From JBKQVT01 sp963727245 (GTDB lineage: Bacteria > Planctomycetota > Planctomycetia > Pirellulales > Thermoguttaceae), in the NCBI GenBank assembly GCA_963727245.1, contig CAVSFO010000009.1:124001-188000 (forward strand): a stretch of DNA of 64,000 nt. Direction: 5' to 3'. The position numbers were made by a program, and so were the translations under genes. The notes below the pieces were generated by a model. That model had not been told where the DNA came from and did no database searches. It saw only the letters and a list, made by a program, of their open reading frames with translations. Positions 8,024 through 16,742 of the stretch are shown here, piece after piece; the first letter of the stretch is position 1; every line of letters starts with the position of its first letter.

Positions 8024-9937
8024 CTATTTTTTCTCGCTCTTGGTGTCGCTCTTCTTCTCGCCCTGTTTTTCGCTCTTGCCGTCGCTCTTCTTCTCATTCT
8101 TGCCGTCGCTCTTCTTCTCGCTCTCGGCGAAGGTGAACTTTTCCAGCTTGAAGACGCCGAACGGTCCCTCGGCGGTGCGGACTTCCATCTGCCCCGGCAG
8201 CAGGCGGCCGTCCACGTCGTGGCAGTCGGAGAAATAGACCTCGCAGGGATCGGTGTTCTCGGCGGGAAACAGTTCCAAGGCCAGCAGATCGCCCCGCACG
8301 GGATCGAAGTAGAACCAGCATTCGACCCCCTTGTGCGTGCCGACCAGCACGTCCGCCAGGCCGTCGTAGCCGGGCAGGGGCGCCGTGCCCAGGTACTCGA
8401 CCTGGCCGAAATGTTCGATTCCCTCCAGGGCCAGCCGCCGCCAGAGGTACAGCGCGGCCATCATGCCGCTGCCGTCGCCCGGCGACGTGCTGAGCGTGGC
8501 GCCGGCTTCCCAGGGGATGGAACCGGTGGGGAGTTTCAACACGACGCCGCTCTGGCTGAGCTCGAAACGGAACTTGGCGTGGCCGTCCAGGTTGCCGGCG
8601 ATGGTCCAGGTCCCGCCCCGGCCGGCGACGCCGGCCTTGGCCGTCCAAGCCTTCCAGACGCGGTCCTGGTTGAGCTTGTTGAAATAGTAGTTTGCGTAAC
8701 CCCGCTTCTCCACGTAGTGCTTCTTGACGATCTCGGGGTCGGGCGGCGGCGCGGGGACGACGATTCTGCGCATCTTGGGGCCCGGCGGAAGCTTCGGCGG
8801 CTTGGAGCGGTCCTTGGGACCGCCGGGTTTGTCCGGCTGGGGCTTATCGCCGGGCTTGGGAACCGGCATGGGGATGGGCATGGGGCGCGGCCGGCCCGAG
8901 GTCTTCTCCAGCAGGTCCGCGGTGCTATGGAGCCCGGCCAGCCGCACGGTCACGTCGTACCGTTTGCCTTCGCGGCGATAGCTCAGCGGCACGCGCCAGC
9001 CCTTGGGGAAGATGCCCAGCACGTTTTTGAAGCCGTTGGGCGTGGTGACCGGGCGGCCGCCGAAGCTGACCAATTCGTCGTCCAGCCGCAGGCCGCGGCG
9101 AAAGGCGTCGGCGTCTTCGCGGATGTCGGCGACGACGACGCGGCCGCTCTCGTCGTCGGCCACCCGCAGGTTGAGGTTGCCGTGATCGACGATGCGTCCG
9201 CTGCGCAGCGCGCCCATGAAGTTCTTGATCTGGTTGATGGAGATGGAGTAGCCGACGCCGACGCTGACGCGGCCGCGCTTCTCGAACGAGCAGCGGCCGT
9301 TGATGCCGACCAGGCGGCCTTCCATGTCGAACAGCGGTCCGCCGGAGTTGCCCGGGTTGATCGAGGCGTCGGTCTGAATGCAATCGGTGTATTCCAGCAG
9401 CGTGCCCGACGGATACTGGTAGCGATGGGTCGCGGAAACGATGCCGTAGGTGACGGTGGGCTGAAAATCGGTGGCCAGCAGGAAGGGGTTGCCCATGGCG
9501 AAGACCCAGTCGCCGGCGTGGAGTTGATCGCTGTCGCCCAGTTCGGCGTGGGGGAAGTCGTCGCGCCCCAGGAGCTTGATCAGGGCGGTGTCGCCGGTGG
9601 GATCGAGTCCCACGAGCACGGCGTCGTAGACGCGGCCGTCGGGCAGGCCGCACTTCATGGCATGGCCGCAGGGCTGGGCGACGTGGAAGTTGGTCAGGGC
9701 GTAGCCATCGGCCGAGATGAGCACGCCGGAGCCGCCCCCTTGTCCGCCGGGGACGAACACGGCCACCACGGCGGGCTTGGCCTTGGCCATGACGGCGATG
9801 CGCTGCGACTCGGCCCGCAGCACCGCCTCGGGCGGCTCGAGCCGGGCCGGCTGCCGGGGCGGATCGGCCGCCGCGGCCGCCACCAGGCTGCTGAAACAGG
9901 CGGCAATTTGCAAAACGAGCCCTCGTGCGCACTTCAT
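8024..9937 (-). CDS. Secreted HtrA/DegP-like serine protease with intact catalytic triad
   Basis: A 637-residue protein. A signal peptide at residues 1-24 ends in AAAADP. The trypsin-like domain keeps all catalytic residues: His85 (LTNFHVA), Asp116 (TGDTALIK) and Ser198 (INPGNSGGPL). A PDZ-like domain follows (about 240-320), then a Pro/Lys-rich linker (320-390), a planctomycete-type C-terminal domain with no assignment, and a charged tail made of EKKSDGK-like units. HtrA proteins degrade or chaperone misfolded envelope proteins. The ATG overlaps the previous stop by four bases (ATGA), so translation is probably coupled to the NPCBM gene. This is the only one of three adjacent paralogues that looks catalytically competent. 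Confidence 0.9.
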   Translation of the reverse strand: MKCARGLVLQIAACFSSLVAAAAADPPRQPARLEPPEAVLRAESQRIAVMAKAKPAVVAVFVPGGQGGGSGVLISADGYALTNFHVAQPCGHAMKCGLPDGRVYDAVLVGLDPTGDTALIKLLGRDDFPHAELGDSDQLHAGDWVFAMGNPFLLATDFQPTVTYGIVSATHRYQYPSGTLLEYTDCIQTDASINPGNSGGPLFDMEGRLVGINGRCSFEKRGRVSVGVGYSISINQIKNFMGALRSGRIVDHGNLNLRVADDESGRVVVADIREDADAFRRGLRLDDELVSFGGRPVTTPNGFKNVLGIFPKGWRVPLSYRREGKRYDVTVRLAGLHSTADLLEKTSGRPRPMPIPMPVPKPGDKPQPDKPGGPKDRSKPPKLPPGPKMRRIVVPAPPPDPEIVKKHYVEKRGYANYYFNKLNQDRVWKAWTAKAGVAGRGGTWTIAGNLDGHAKFRFELSQSGVVLKLPTGSIPWEAGATLSTSPGDGSGMMAALYLWRRLALEGIEHFGQVEYLGTAPLPGYDGLADVLVGTHKGVECWFYFDPVRGDLLALELFPAENTDPCEVYFSDCHDVDGRLLPGQMEVRTAEGPFGVFKLEKFTFAESEKKSDGKNEKKSDGKSEKQGEKKSDTKSEKK

Positions 9938-11132
9938 TTGCTGACCCTCGCGTTACCCAACACCACGTGGCCGGCCGCGTCCGACTCGGCGACGAAATCG
10001 GCGATAATCGTCAAGCGGCGAACGCCCGTCACGTCAACGTCGATCGCTTGAAAGGGGGCCTTGTCGGCGCCGCTGAGCGTCGCCTCCCAGAGGAGTTTGC
10101 CGTCGCCGCGAACGATCAGGTGGGCGCGGCCGCGGGGCCGCACGTCGTCGTCAATGCCGGCGGCGGCCTCGAAATGGCGGAAGCGGCCGGGCAGATAGTA
10201 GACCGCCTCGGTCCGGCTGCACAGCGCCAGCCCCCTGCTGAAGCGCTTTCCACCCAGCCGCAACGGCTTCGATTCCAGGTTCTGGTCCTCGCGGAGGCGG
10301 AAGAACTTCTCCTCCGCCGGCAGCACCTTGTCCAGGGGGAAAAACGGCGTATAGACCACCGACTCCGGCTTCAAGTCGCTGAGATAGACGATCTTTCCCC
10401 GCGACAGGTCGATCTGCACCACCTGGTCCAAGGGGCAGCTCGCGCTGGCCCCGGCGACGGTGGTCCACTGCAAATTGCCCGCCATCGACAGCGACTGCGC
10501 CGCCCAGCGCGATCCGCCGGCGTCGGTGATCCAGCACACCGGCTCGGCGCGCTCCTGGTCGGCGGCGTGGTAGATCAGGCCGAAGACCTTGGCCCGCGCC
10601 ACGGACACAACCTGGCCGTCCAAATCGAAATCGACCGTCTTGTCGGTCACGTCGTGGACCGTCCCCTCGTGATAATCGACGATGCCTTCCCTGACCACCA
10701 CCAGCAGATCGCCGCTGGTCTTCATCTTCAGCAGCCGCGCCCACTCGCCGGCGGTGGTCGCCGCGGTCGGCTGGTAGCGGACGGCGGCAACGCCGCTGAC
10801 GGGCAATTCGACGGCCGCGCCGCCCGGGGGACGATCTGCGCACGGCCGTTATGGACGGTGAACGTCTGGGCCAGCAGTGTCGAGCCGTCGACCAGATCGA
10901 CCCAGGCCTGCGGTTCCTGCTCGGGCGCCGGCGGCTTCTCCTTGGCGGAAATGCCCATCAACTGCGACGTCTCCCACGACGAGCGGCCGGCGGCCGACTC
11001 GATCGTCAGCCGCTTGCCGTCCAGGGCGACGAGGCGTCCGGCCGCGGGCGGTCCCCGCAGCGGCTGCACCTCGAACTGCGGCGCGGCGGCCAGCGACAAG
11101 AGGGCCAACAGGATGGAGTGCATCGTGATCAT
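9934..11132 (-). CDS. Secreted protein with C-terminal NPCBM-type carbohydrate-binding domain
   Basis: About 400 residues, joined across one frame break near 10825. A short signal peptide (MITMHSILLALLSLAAA) is followed by a beta-rich region (GRLVALDGKRLTIES, then VDLVDGSTLLAQ) typical of planctomycete secreted proteins. The last ~150 residues (KRFSRGLALCSRTEAVYYLPGRF, then FEAAAGIDDDV, DGKLLWEA and TGVRRLTIIADF) match the NPCBM/NEW2 pattern, a beta-sandwich that binds sugars in glycosidases. No catalytic domain is visible, so it may bind envelope or external glycans. It overlaps the genes on both sides by four bases (ATGA), which ties it to the cluster. Confidence 0.78.
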
Positions 11133-12299
11133 CGCTTGTCTTTATTATCCTCTTCCGCGGCTAGCCTGCGAAAGTATTGCTCAATGGCGTCGCGATAGTG
11201 GGAGGGAAAATCCCGGCCGATCTGCTGGACGGCTTCTTCCCGCTCTTTGGCGGGGAGATTGCCCCACTCTCCCTTGTTGCCGAAGTTCTTTTTCGTCACT
11301 TGCCCTGGCGCGCGACCGCCCGCCAACGTGCTGCGGTCGGCCGGCCTGCTGGGCTTCAAGCCGTTGGCCTGGCCGGATTGCTGCTGCTGCTTGGCCAGCT
11401 CGTCTTCGAGCTTCTTGATGATTTTGTCGAGCGACTCGACCACGCCGTCTTGGAGCTTGCGGACCTTGGGCCCGCCCCGGCCCAGGTCCAGATATTTCCC
11501 GATGTTCTCCATGCGCCGGGCGATGTGGTCCAGGGTGTCGGGCTTCAGTGTGCCCAGGTCCACCTCCATCAAGCGGGCGACGGCCACGTAGCGGTGCGGG
11601 CTCAGGTCCGCGCCGTCCAGCAGCGAGTCGATCGCTTTGAGCCCTTCGGTCTGATTCAAGGCGTGGTAGTAGACCACGCCCTGGTAGAAGAGCAACTCGG
11701 CCGGGGCCACCACGTCGCCGGGGCTGAGCCCGGAGAGTTGCTCCTGGGCCTCGTCGAACAACGACTGCTGCACCAGCCAGCGGCCGTAGAAGAGACGCAG
11801 GTTGGCCGTGACCAACAGCGGCGCCTTGGGGTCTTGCAACCAGGGCTGGCTGGGCAGCTTCAACAGCGATCGGGGGCGAGCAGAGTTCGACCAGCTTGGC
11901 GGCCTCCGCATCGCCCAGGGCGATCGTCTGGGCAAGGCGGTTGAGCAAATCGTCGCCGGGGTCCGGGTCCGGCAGACCCGCCCAGATTGTCGCGGCCTTC
12001 TCCCGGACCGCCGCGGCGGGCTTGGTCTTTTCCAGCCACGCCAGGGCTTGGGTCTTGACCTCGGCCGCGGCCGGCGGCTTCCAGGTCGGCGCCTTGCCCA
12101 GCGTATCGGAGGGCAACTCGGGCAGCGGAATCGCGTCCGCTGCGCGGGCCAGCCCGGCCAGCGAAACCAACACCAGCCATGCGCCGAAGGCGAAAAAGGG
12201 GACAGCCCCCATTTGCCGGAACGGCGCGGAGCGTGCTGCGCACAAATGGGGACTGTCCCCTTTTTCGCCAGCATCCCGGACGAAAGTGGTCGATTTCAT
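11129..12299 (-). CDS. Secreted alpha-helical protein of unknown function; repeat DNA inside its 5' end
   Basis: About 390 residues joined across one frame break near 11870. After a hydrophobic signal-like segment (GAWLVLVSLAGLARAADA) the protein is mostly helical, with a TPR-like middle (LFYQGVVYYHALNQTEGLKAID), a Gln-rich linker and a conserved-looking tail (LPAKEREEAVQQIG, YRDAIEQYFRRLA). The first ~27 residues are encoded by a palindromic repeat (12191-12268) that keeps the frame open; a downstream start at the Met before GAVPFF is equally possible. The ATG at 12299 overlaps the previous stop (ATGA), favouring the long form. Function unknown; cluster membership suggests an envelope role. 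Confidence 0.7.
12191..12268. repeat. GGGGACAGTCCCC-family palindrome within a coding region
   Basis: Arms CGAAAAAGGGGACAG and CTGTCCCCTTTTTCG face each other around about 48 bases that are also largely complementary (CCCCATTTG with CAAATGGGG). It lies inside the first 40 codons of the minus-strand gene ending at 11129. Relatives occur at 14841-14962 and 56011-56058. Confidence 0.88.
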
Positions 12300-14177
12300 T
12301 GGTTCTTCCCCATGTCCATGTCTCGGGTAATTTCGAAAATGCGTTGCTGCTGCTGGCCCAGCCGCTGCAAGGCGTCCACCAGGTCGACCTGTTCGGCCTG
12401 CTCGCCGACGATGAGTTTCCGATAGCGTTCCGTCTTGACGTTGACCTGGACCTGTAAAAACTTGATCATCTTCAACTCGGCCAAGGCGTCGATCAGCGGC
12501 GGCGCCGGCTGCTCGCCGGAAGGCCCCGGCCGCGAGGGCTTCTGCTTGTCGGGCCGCTCCTTTTGTTGCTTCTTCAGGGCGTCGATGACCACCTGCAAGG
12601 CCGCGATAATGTCCTTCTCGATCGTCTGGGTAAACTCGTCCACCCTGGCCTGCCCCAGGCGATGCACCACTCGGACCATGTCCTCGCGTATCTGCTCGAC
12701 GGCCAGCGGCATGGCCATCGCCGTGCCGTCTTCTTTGAACAGCAAGAGCGCCTTGTCGACTTCCACGATGATGTCGTTCTCCTTGGTGCTCAAGCGGCTC
12801 GATTCAATCTGATCGTTGTACGTCCGCTGGGGCTTGGGCACCTTGTCCAACAGCACCGTCCCCTGGTAGACGTTCTGCTGCTTGAGCAGGATCTTCGCGA
12901 AGCGGGCCGTCAGGTCCGCCAGCCGCCGCTCGATCTCTTCTTCCCGCAGTTGGCGGAGAATCTCCTCGAGCTTGGCCTTGGCCTCCTCCAAATGTTTGAT
13001 GGCTTCCTCCTGCTCCTTCACCCCGCCTTTTTGATTGGCCTTGTCGAGTTCCTGCTGCGCCCTTTCCATGTCCTTACGGGCATCCTCAACGCTCTTGCGG
13101 GCGGGATTCTGGTCCTGGTCTTGGTCAGACGGACTGGCATCACTCCCCTCGCCGCCCTCACTCTTGCCCCCGCCTTCGCTCTTGCCCCCGCCTTTGCCCT
13201 TCCCGCCTTTGCCCTTGCCCCCGCCATCGCTCTTCCCTTTGCCCCCGCCTTCGCTCTTCTCTCCCTTGTCTCCGGCGTCGGCTTTACCCTTTCCTCCGCC
13301 CTCGCCCTTGCTCGCGCCGTCGCCCTTGCCTTTGCCTGCGCCGTCGCCCGGCGATTTATTCCCTTCTTTGCCTGGGGTTTTGTCGCCATCCTTTGCCGGC
13401 TCGCCGGCCTTGATGTCCTGGGCGAGTTTGCCCGTCCTACCGGCGATGCCGTGTTGTTCGCCGGAGAGCGCTTTCAGGTCGCCGCCGCTGCCGGTGCGTC
13501 CCTGAAGGTCCTTTTGGTCCTTGATGAGGCCGTTGATGGCTTTAAGGTAGGCGAGAGTTCGCTGTTTCTCCGACTCGGCGAGCTTCGCCTGGTCCTCGCT
13601 TTGCAGGAGTTGCAGCAAGGCGCAGGAGGTTTTGGCCGAGTTCCGCCTGGTTCTCCAGGGCGCGGGGGAGTTGATCTTTCTGCAGCAGGTCGACGATGCC
13701 TTTGAACTGGAGGTCCACCTCCCGCGACTTGCTCTCCTCGACGGTCTTTTTCAGCAGGGCGGCGCGGTGGGCATCGGTGGCGCCGTTGAGTTCGCTCATG
13801 CGAAATCGCGCCGCTTCCAGCCGCTTGAAGGACTCGCCGATGCGGTCCTGGTCGGAGGACAGTTTTTCGGGCGAGACCGGCGCGACTTTTGCGGCGGCCT
13901 TGTCGCTCTTGTCGGCGGTCGCCGGGTCGGCGCCGCCGGCGGCGGTCGAGAACACTGCAATCAGCCCGCCAAAACAGGCGGCGGCGACGAATTTTCTCAG
14001 GACGTGCCCCGTAATGTCTCCCCTCGCCCTTTGGGAGAGGGGCCGGGGGTGAGGGCTTCCCGGGTTCGACCACGGATTGGTTGGCTTCTCGTCGCCAACC
14101 GCCCTCACCCTAGCCCTCTCCCGGAGGGAGAGGGGACCGCTGGGCACAGTCTCAAGGCACGCTCTCAGGACGGCCAT
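12296..14177 (-). CDS. Secreted coiled-coil protein with Gly/Lys-rich middle, function unknown
   Basis: About 627 residues joined across one frame break near 13620. Order: an N-terminal extension encoded by repeat DNA (codons 5-50 or so), a signal-like segment (LRKFVAAACFGGLIAVFST), a long helical region (EKLSSDQDRIGESFKRLEAARFRMSEL), a ~100-residue Gly/Lys/Ser low-complexity stretch (13140-13380), then a long coiled coil (ARKDMERAQQELDKANQK) and a C-terminal helical domain. The ATG at 14177 is backed by a strong GGGAGG five bases upstream that overlaps the previous stop. If a later start is used, the repeat would be untranslated leader. It overlaps the next gene by four bases (ATGA). It resembles proteins found after DUF4175-like genes in planctomycetes; role unknown. 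Confidence 0.72.
14019..14138. repeat. CCCTCACCC/CTCTCCC inverted repeat between start codon and signal peptide
   Basis: An inverted pair: CCCCTCGCCCTTTGGGAGAG with GGGGTGAGGGC, and GCCCTCACCCTAGCCC with CTCCCGGAGGGAGAGG. It falls within codons ~12-52 of the minus-strand coiled-coil gene, where it would encode the common spurious peptide PLSLRERARVRA. Confidence 0.88.
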
Positions 14178-14179
14178 GT

Positions 14180-16737
14180 CTACCTCCCTAACGATTCCCG
14201 GAAGCGGCGGTCTTGCCGCTTCTTGGTCTGTTCGTACACCTGATCCTGCTGCTCGATAATTTTACGGAGCGAGTCCACAAGTTGGTTGTAGTCTAACATC
14301 TCGATCATGTGGTTGAGAACCGTCTGCATGGCCAGGAGGAGGTCGTCGGCCTGTTTCTGGGCCGCTTGGGCCAGCCCGCGGCATTCCAGCCCGCGCTGGG
14401 GATCGGCCAGGGCCAAGTCCAGGGCGTCCAGGCGGCGTTCCAACTCGGGAAACATCTGGTCCGCGATCTTGCGGAGCGGTTCGGCGATGCCCGCCCCCAG
14501 CCGCTTCCTCAAGGCCTCGCTGTCGATGCGATTATTCATAAACTGCTGGCGGATGTCGTCGAAGCCCTCGGCCACGCCCAAGGTCTCCTGGGCGTTCTTG
14601 CGACTGGTTTCGAGGGCCTGCTGGGCCAGCGACCTCTGCATGTCCAGTTGTTGCTGCGGGGAAAGCTCTTCCTGCGGTTCGGCCTCCTCGCCGGGCTCGG
14701 CGCCTTCCGGACGTTCCGACGGCTTCGTTGCGGGGCGGCGCTGGCCCGCGGTGGCCGGGGCCACGAAGGGGGATGGATCCACGTCTTCCGACCACCCGCG
14801 GTTGGCAAGAAGTGGGGAAGGCGGAGCCTGGGAAGTTCCCAAGGGGACAGTCCCATTTTCGTCCGACCATGCTACGCATGGTGCCCGAAATTGGGACAGT
14901 CCCCGGCGTGTTCCTTCGTCGGACGAAGATTGGGACAGTCCGCGGCGCGACCCTTCGTCGTACCCCACCTTTTTTCCGGCCGGCGGCGATTCCTTCTTGT
15001 CCGCCTTGCCCTTGCCGACGGTCTGGCCGAAGCGGGTCCGCAACAGCAGGTCGCGCGTCTGGGTGACTTCGTCCACGATGCCCATGAAGCGCCATCGCAA
15101 CATCACCTCGCGGGCTTCGAGCATCGCCCGCAACTGCTCCGGCGCAACCACGTCCAGCAGCCAGCGCTCGCTGGCGCCGACGTTCGGCGTCCGCGCCGGC
15201 GGCAGGTCGCAGAGATCGGCGGCCTTCAGCGCCAGCAGCAACTTCTGGCTGGCCTTCACGTTCAGGGGGCCGGCGTCCAGGGCCTTGTCCGTCAGCGTCC
15301 ACTCGGCGGGATGCTTGGGCAGCACGAGCACGTCGGCCATGGCCGGCGGCAGCCGGTCGATGGCATACTCGAACCACAGCCGGGCGATGCCATAGTCGTC
15401 GGTGATGTGGCCCGAGACCGGCAGCCGCGCCTGCGGCGTAATCGCCGAGCCGATGCCGCTGAGTCGCACCGCGACTTGCGGCGGCTGGTCGGGGACCGCC
15501 ACCAGCGACAGCCGCACCGGCTCGCGGCCAAGGATGCCGTCGGCGTCGAACAGCGTAAACACCAGCGTGGTGTCTTGCATCAGCGGCTCCAAGGCATAGC
15601 TGAAGCCCAGACGATCGGGCGCCAGGTCCTTGGTCTTGAGGATTCGCGGCCCACGGGGGGTCTTCTCCGTGGGAGAATCGATCTGCACCTGAACGAGTTC
15701 CTTGTTCGCCCGGGCATTTATCGTCAACTGCGTCCCCATGGGGATCTGCATCACGCCGGTGACGGGGATCGACGTGCCGTGCAGGTCCATGTACGCCGGG
15801 TAGTGGCGGTCGAGCGTCATGCTGGTCAAGGTCGGGCTCTTGACGACCTCGATCCGCAGATTGCGGACCGCATCATCGCCGCCGACCACGTCGAATCGCG
15901 TCGACACCAGCACGCCGTGGAAGGTGTGCGAAAATTCCTGGTAGGGCCGCTTGCGGTCGCTTTCGCGCCCACGGCGTCCATCGCGGGGCTGCCGTAGGTG
16001 CCATCGTCGCCGTGGTAGCGGACCTGGACGTGATCGGGCACCCGGTGCTTCAGGGCGTCGGCCCGGGCGACGACCTCCAAGTCGGCGCCGCTGGCCACTT
16101 TGACCGAGCCGCGATCGAAGCCCATCACGGTCAACTGGGTATATCGCGGCCAAAGCTCCCGAGAAAAGGCCAGCGTCCGCCGTGCCCAGATGCCCAGGCT
16201 CTCCGATTCGACGCGCGCGAAGCCCACGATCGCCGCGGCCAGCAACACGGCCACGGCCAGGCTCCGCCGCAGCGGGGCGGGGTTGAAAACGCTGGCCAGG
16301 TCGACGCCCTCGATGCGGCGGGCCGCCTCGCCGCAACTGTGGGCCAGCATGTCGGGGCTGAAGCCCGCCTCGTCCGGCCGGCGGCCGGACAGGACCACGG
16401 CCGTCAGCAGGCTGTCGTTGAACTGTGGGAAGCGCCGTTCCAGGACGTTGGCGACGTTGCGGTCGGCCAGCGGCACGCCGGCGCAGCGGGCGACGAGGCG
16501 CACCAGGGCGACGGCGCCGGCGATGCCCGCCGCCGCCACGATCAGGCCGCGCACCAGCGGCGGCGGCTCGAAGAACCAATCCAGGGCCAGGCTGACCCAG
16601 AAGGCGATCGCCAGAGCGGCCACGACCGTGGCCGCCGCCTCCAGCCAGAGGTAGCCGCGGATGCGCCAGCGGAGCGCCGCCAGTGTTGTCCGCACGGCGG
16701 GGGCCAGGATCGGCGGGTTGTATGCGTCCCTTTTCAT
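14180..16737 (-). CDS. Large membrane protein of the DUF4175-like type (VWA/BatA cluster partner)
   Basis: About 850 residues joined across one frame break near 15960. Two hydrophobic spans near the N-terminus (WLEAAATVVAALAIAFWVSLA and LIVAAAGIAGAVALVRLV) are followed by a third (RRSLAVAVLLAAAIVGFA), then beta-sandwich-like repeats (GADLEVVARADALK; HYPAYMDLHGTS; QPPQVAVRLSG) and a long C-terminal helical region with acidic and Gln-rich segments. This layout fits the DUF4175-like proteins that accompany MoxR/BatA/VWA genes. It starts five bases after the VWA gene, and its stop overlaps the ribosome binding site of the next gene. A repeat element at 14841-14962 is translated in frame, adding about 40 residues rich in SRRGLSQ-like sequence between two ordinary segments. 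Confidence 0.75.
14841..14962. repeat. GGGACAGTCC repeat cluster inserted in frame in a coding region
   Basis: Three copies of the GGGACAGTCC unit with flanking TTCGTCSGACGAA-like arms occur within 120 bases, inside the DUF4175-like gene. The minus-strand frame remains open right through it. Confidence 0.85.
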
Positions 16738-16742
16738 CGTTG

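Noticed and set aside
7646..10051. Plus-strand open frame of about 800 codons opposite the active HtrA-like gene
   Set aside because: The opposite strand encodes an intact HtrA with a full triad; the plus-strand translation has no family pattern.
13140..13380. C/T-rich simple-sequence stretch
   Set aside because: It is the coding strand complement of a Gly/Lys/Ser-rich low-complexity region within a continuous frame.
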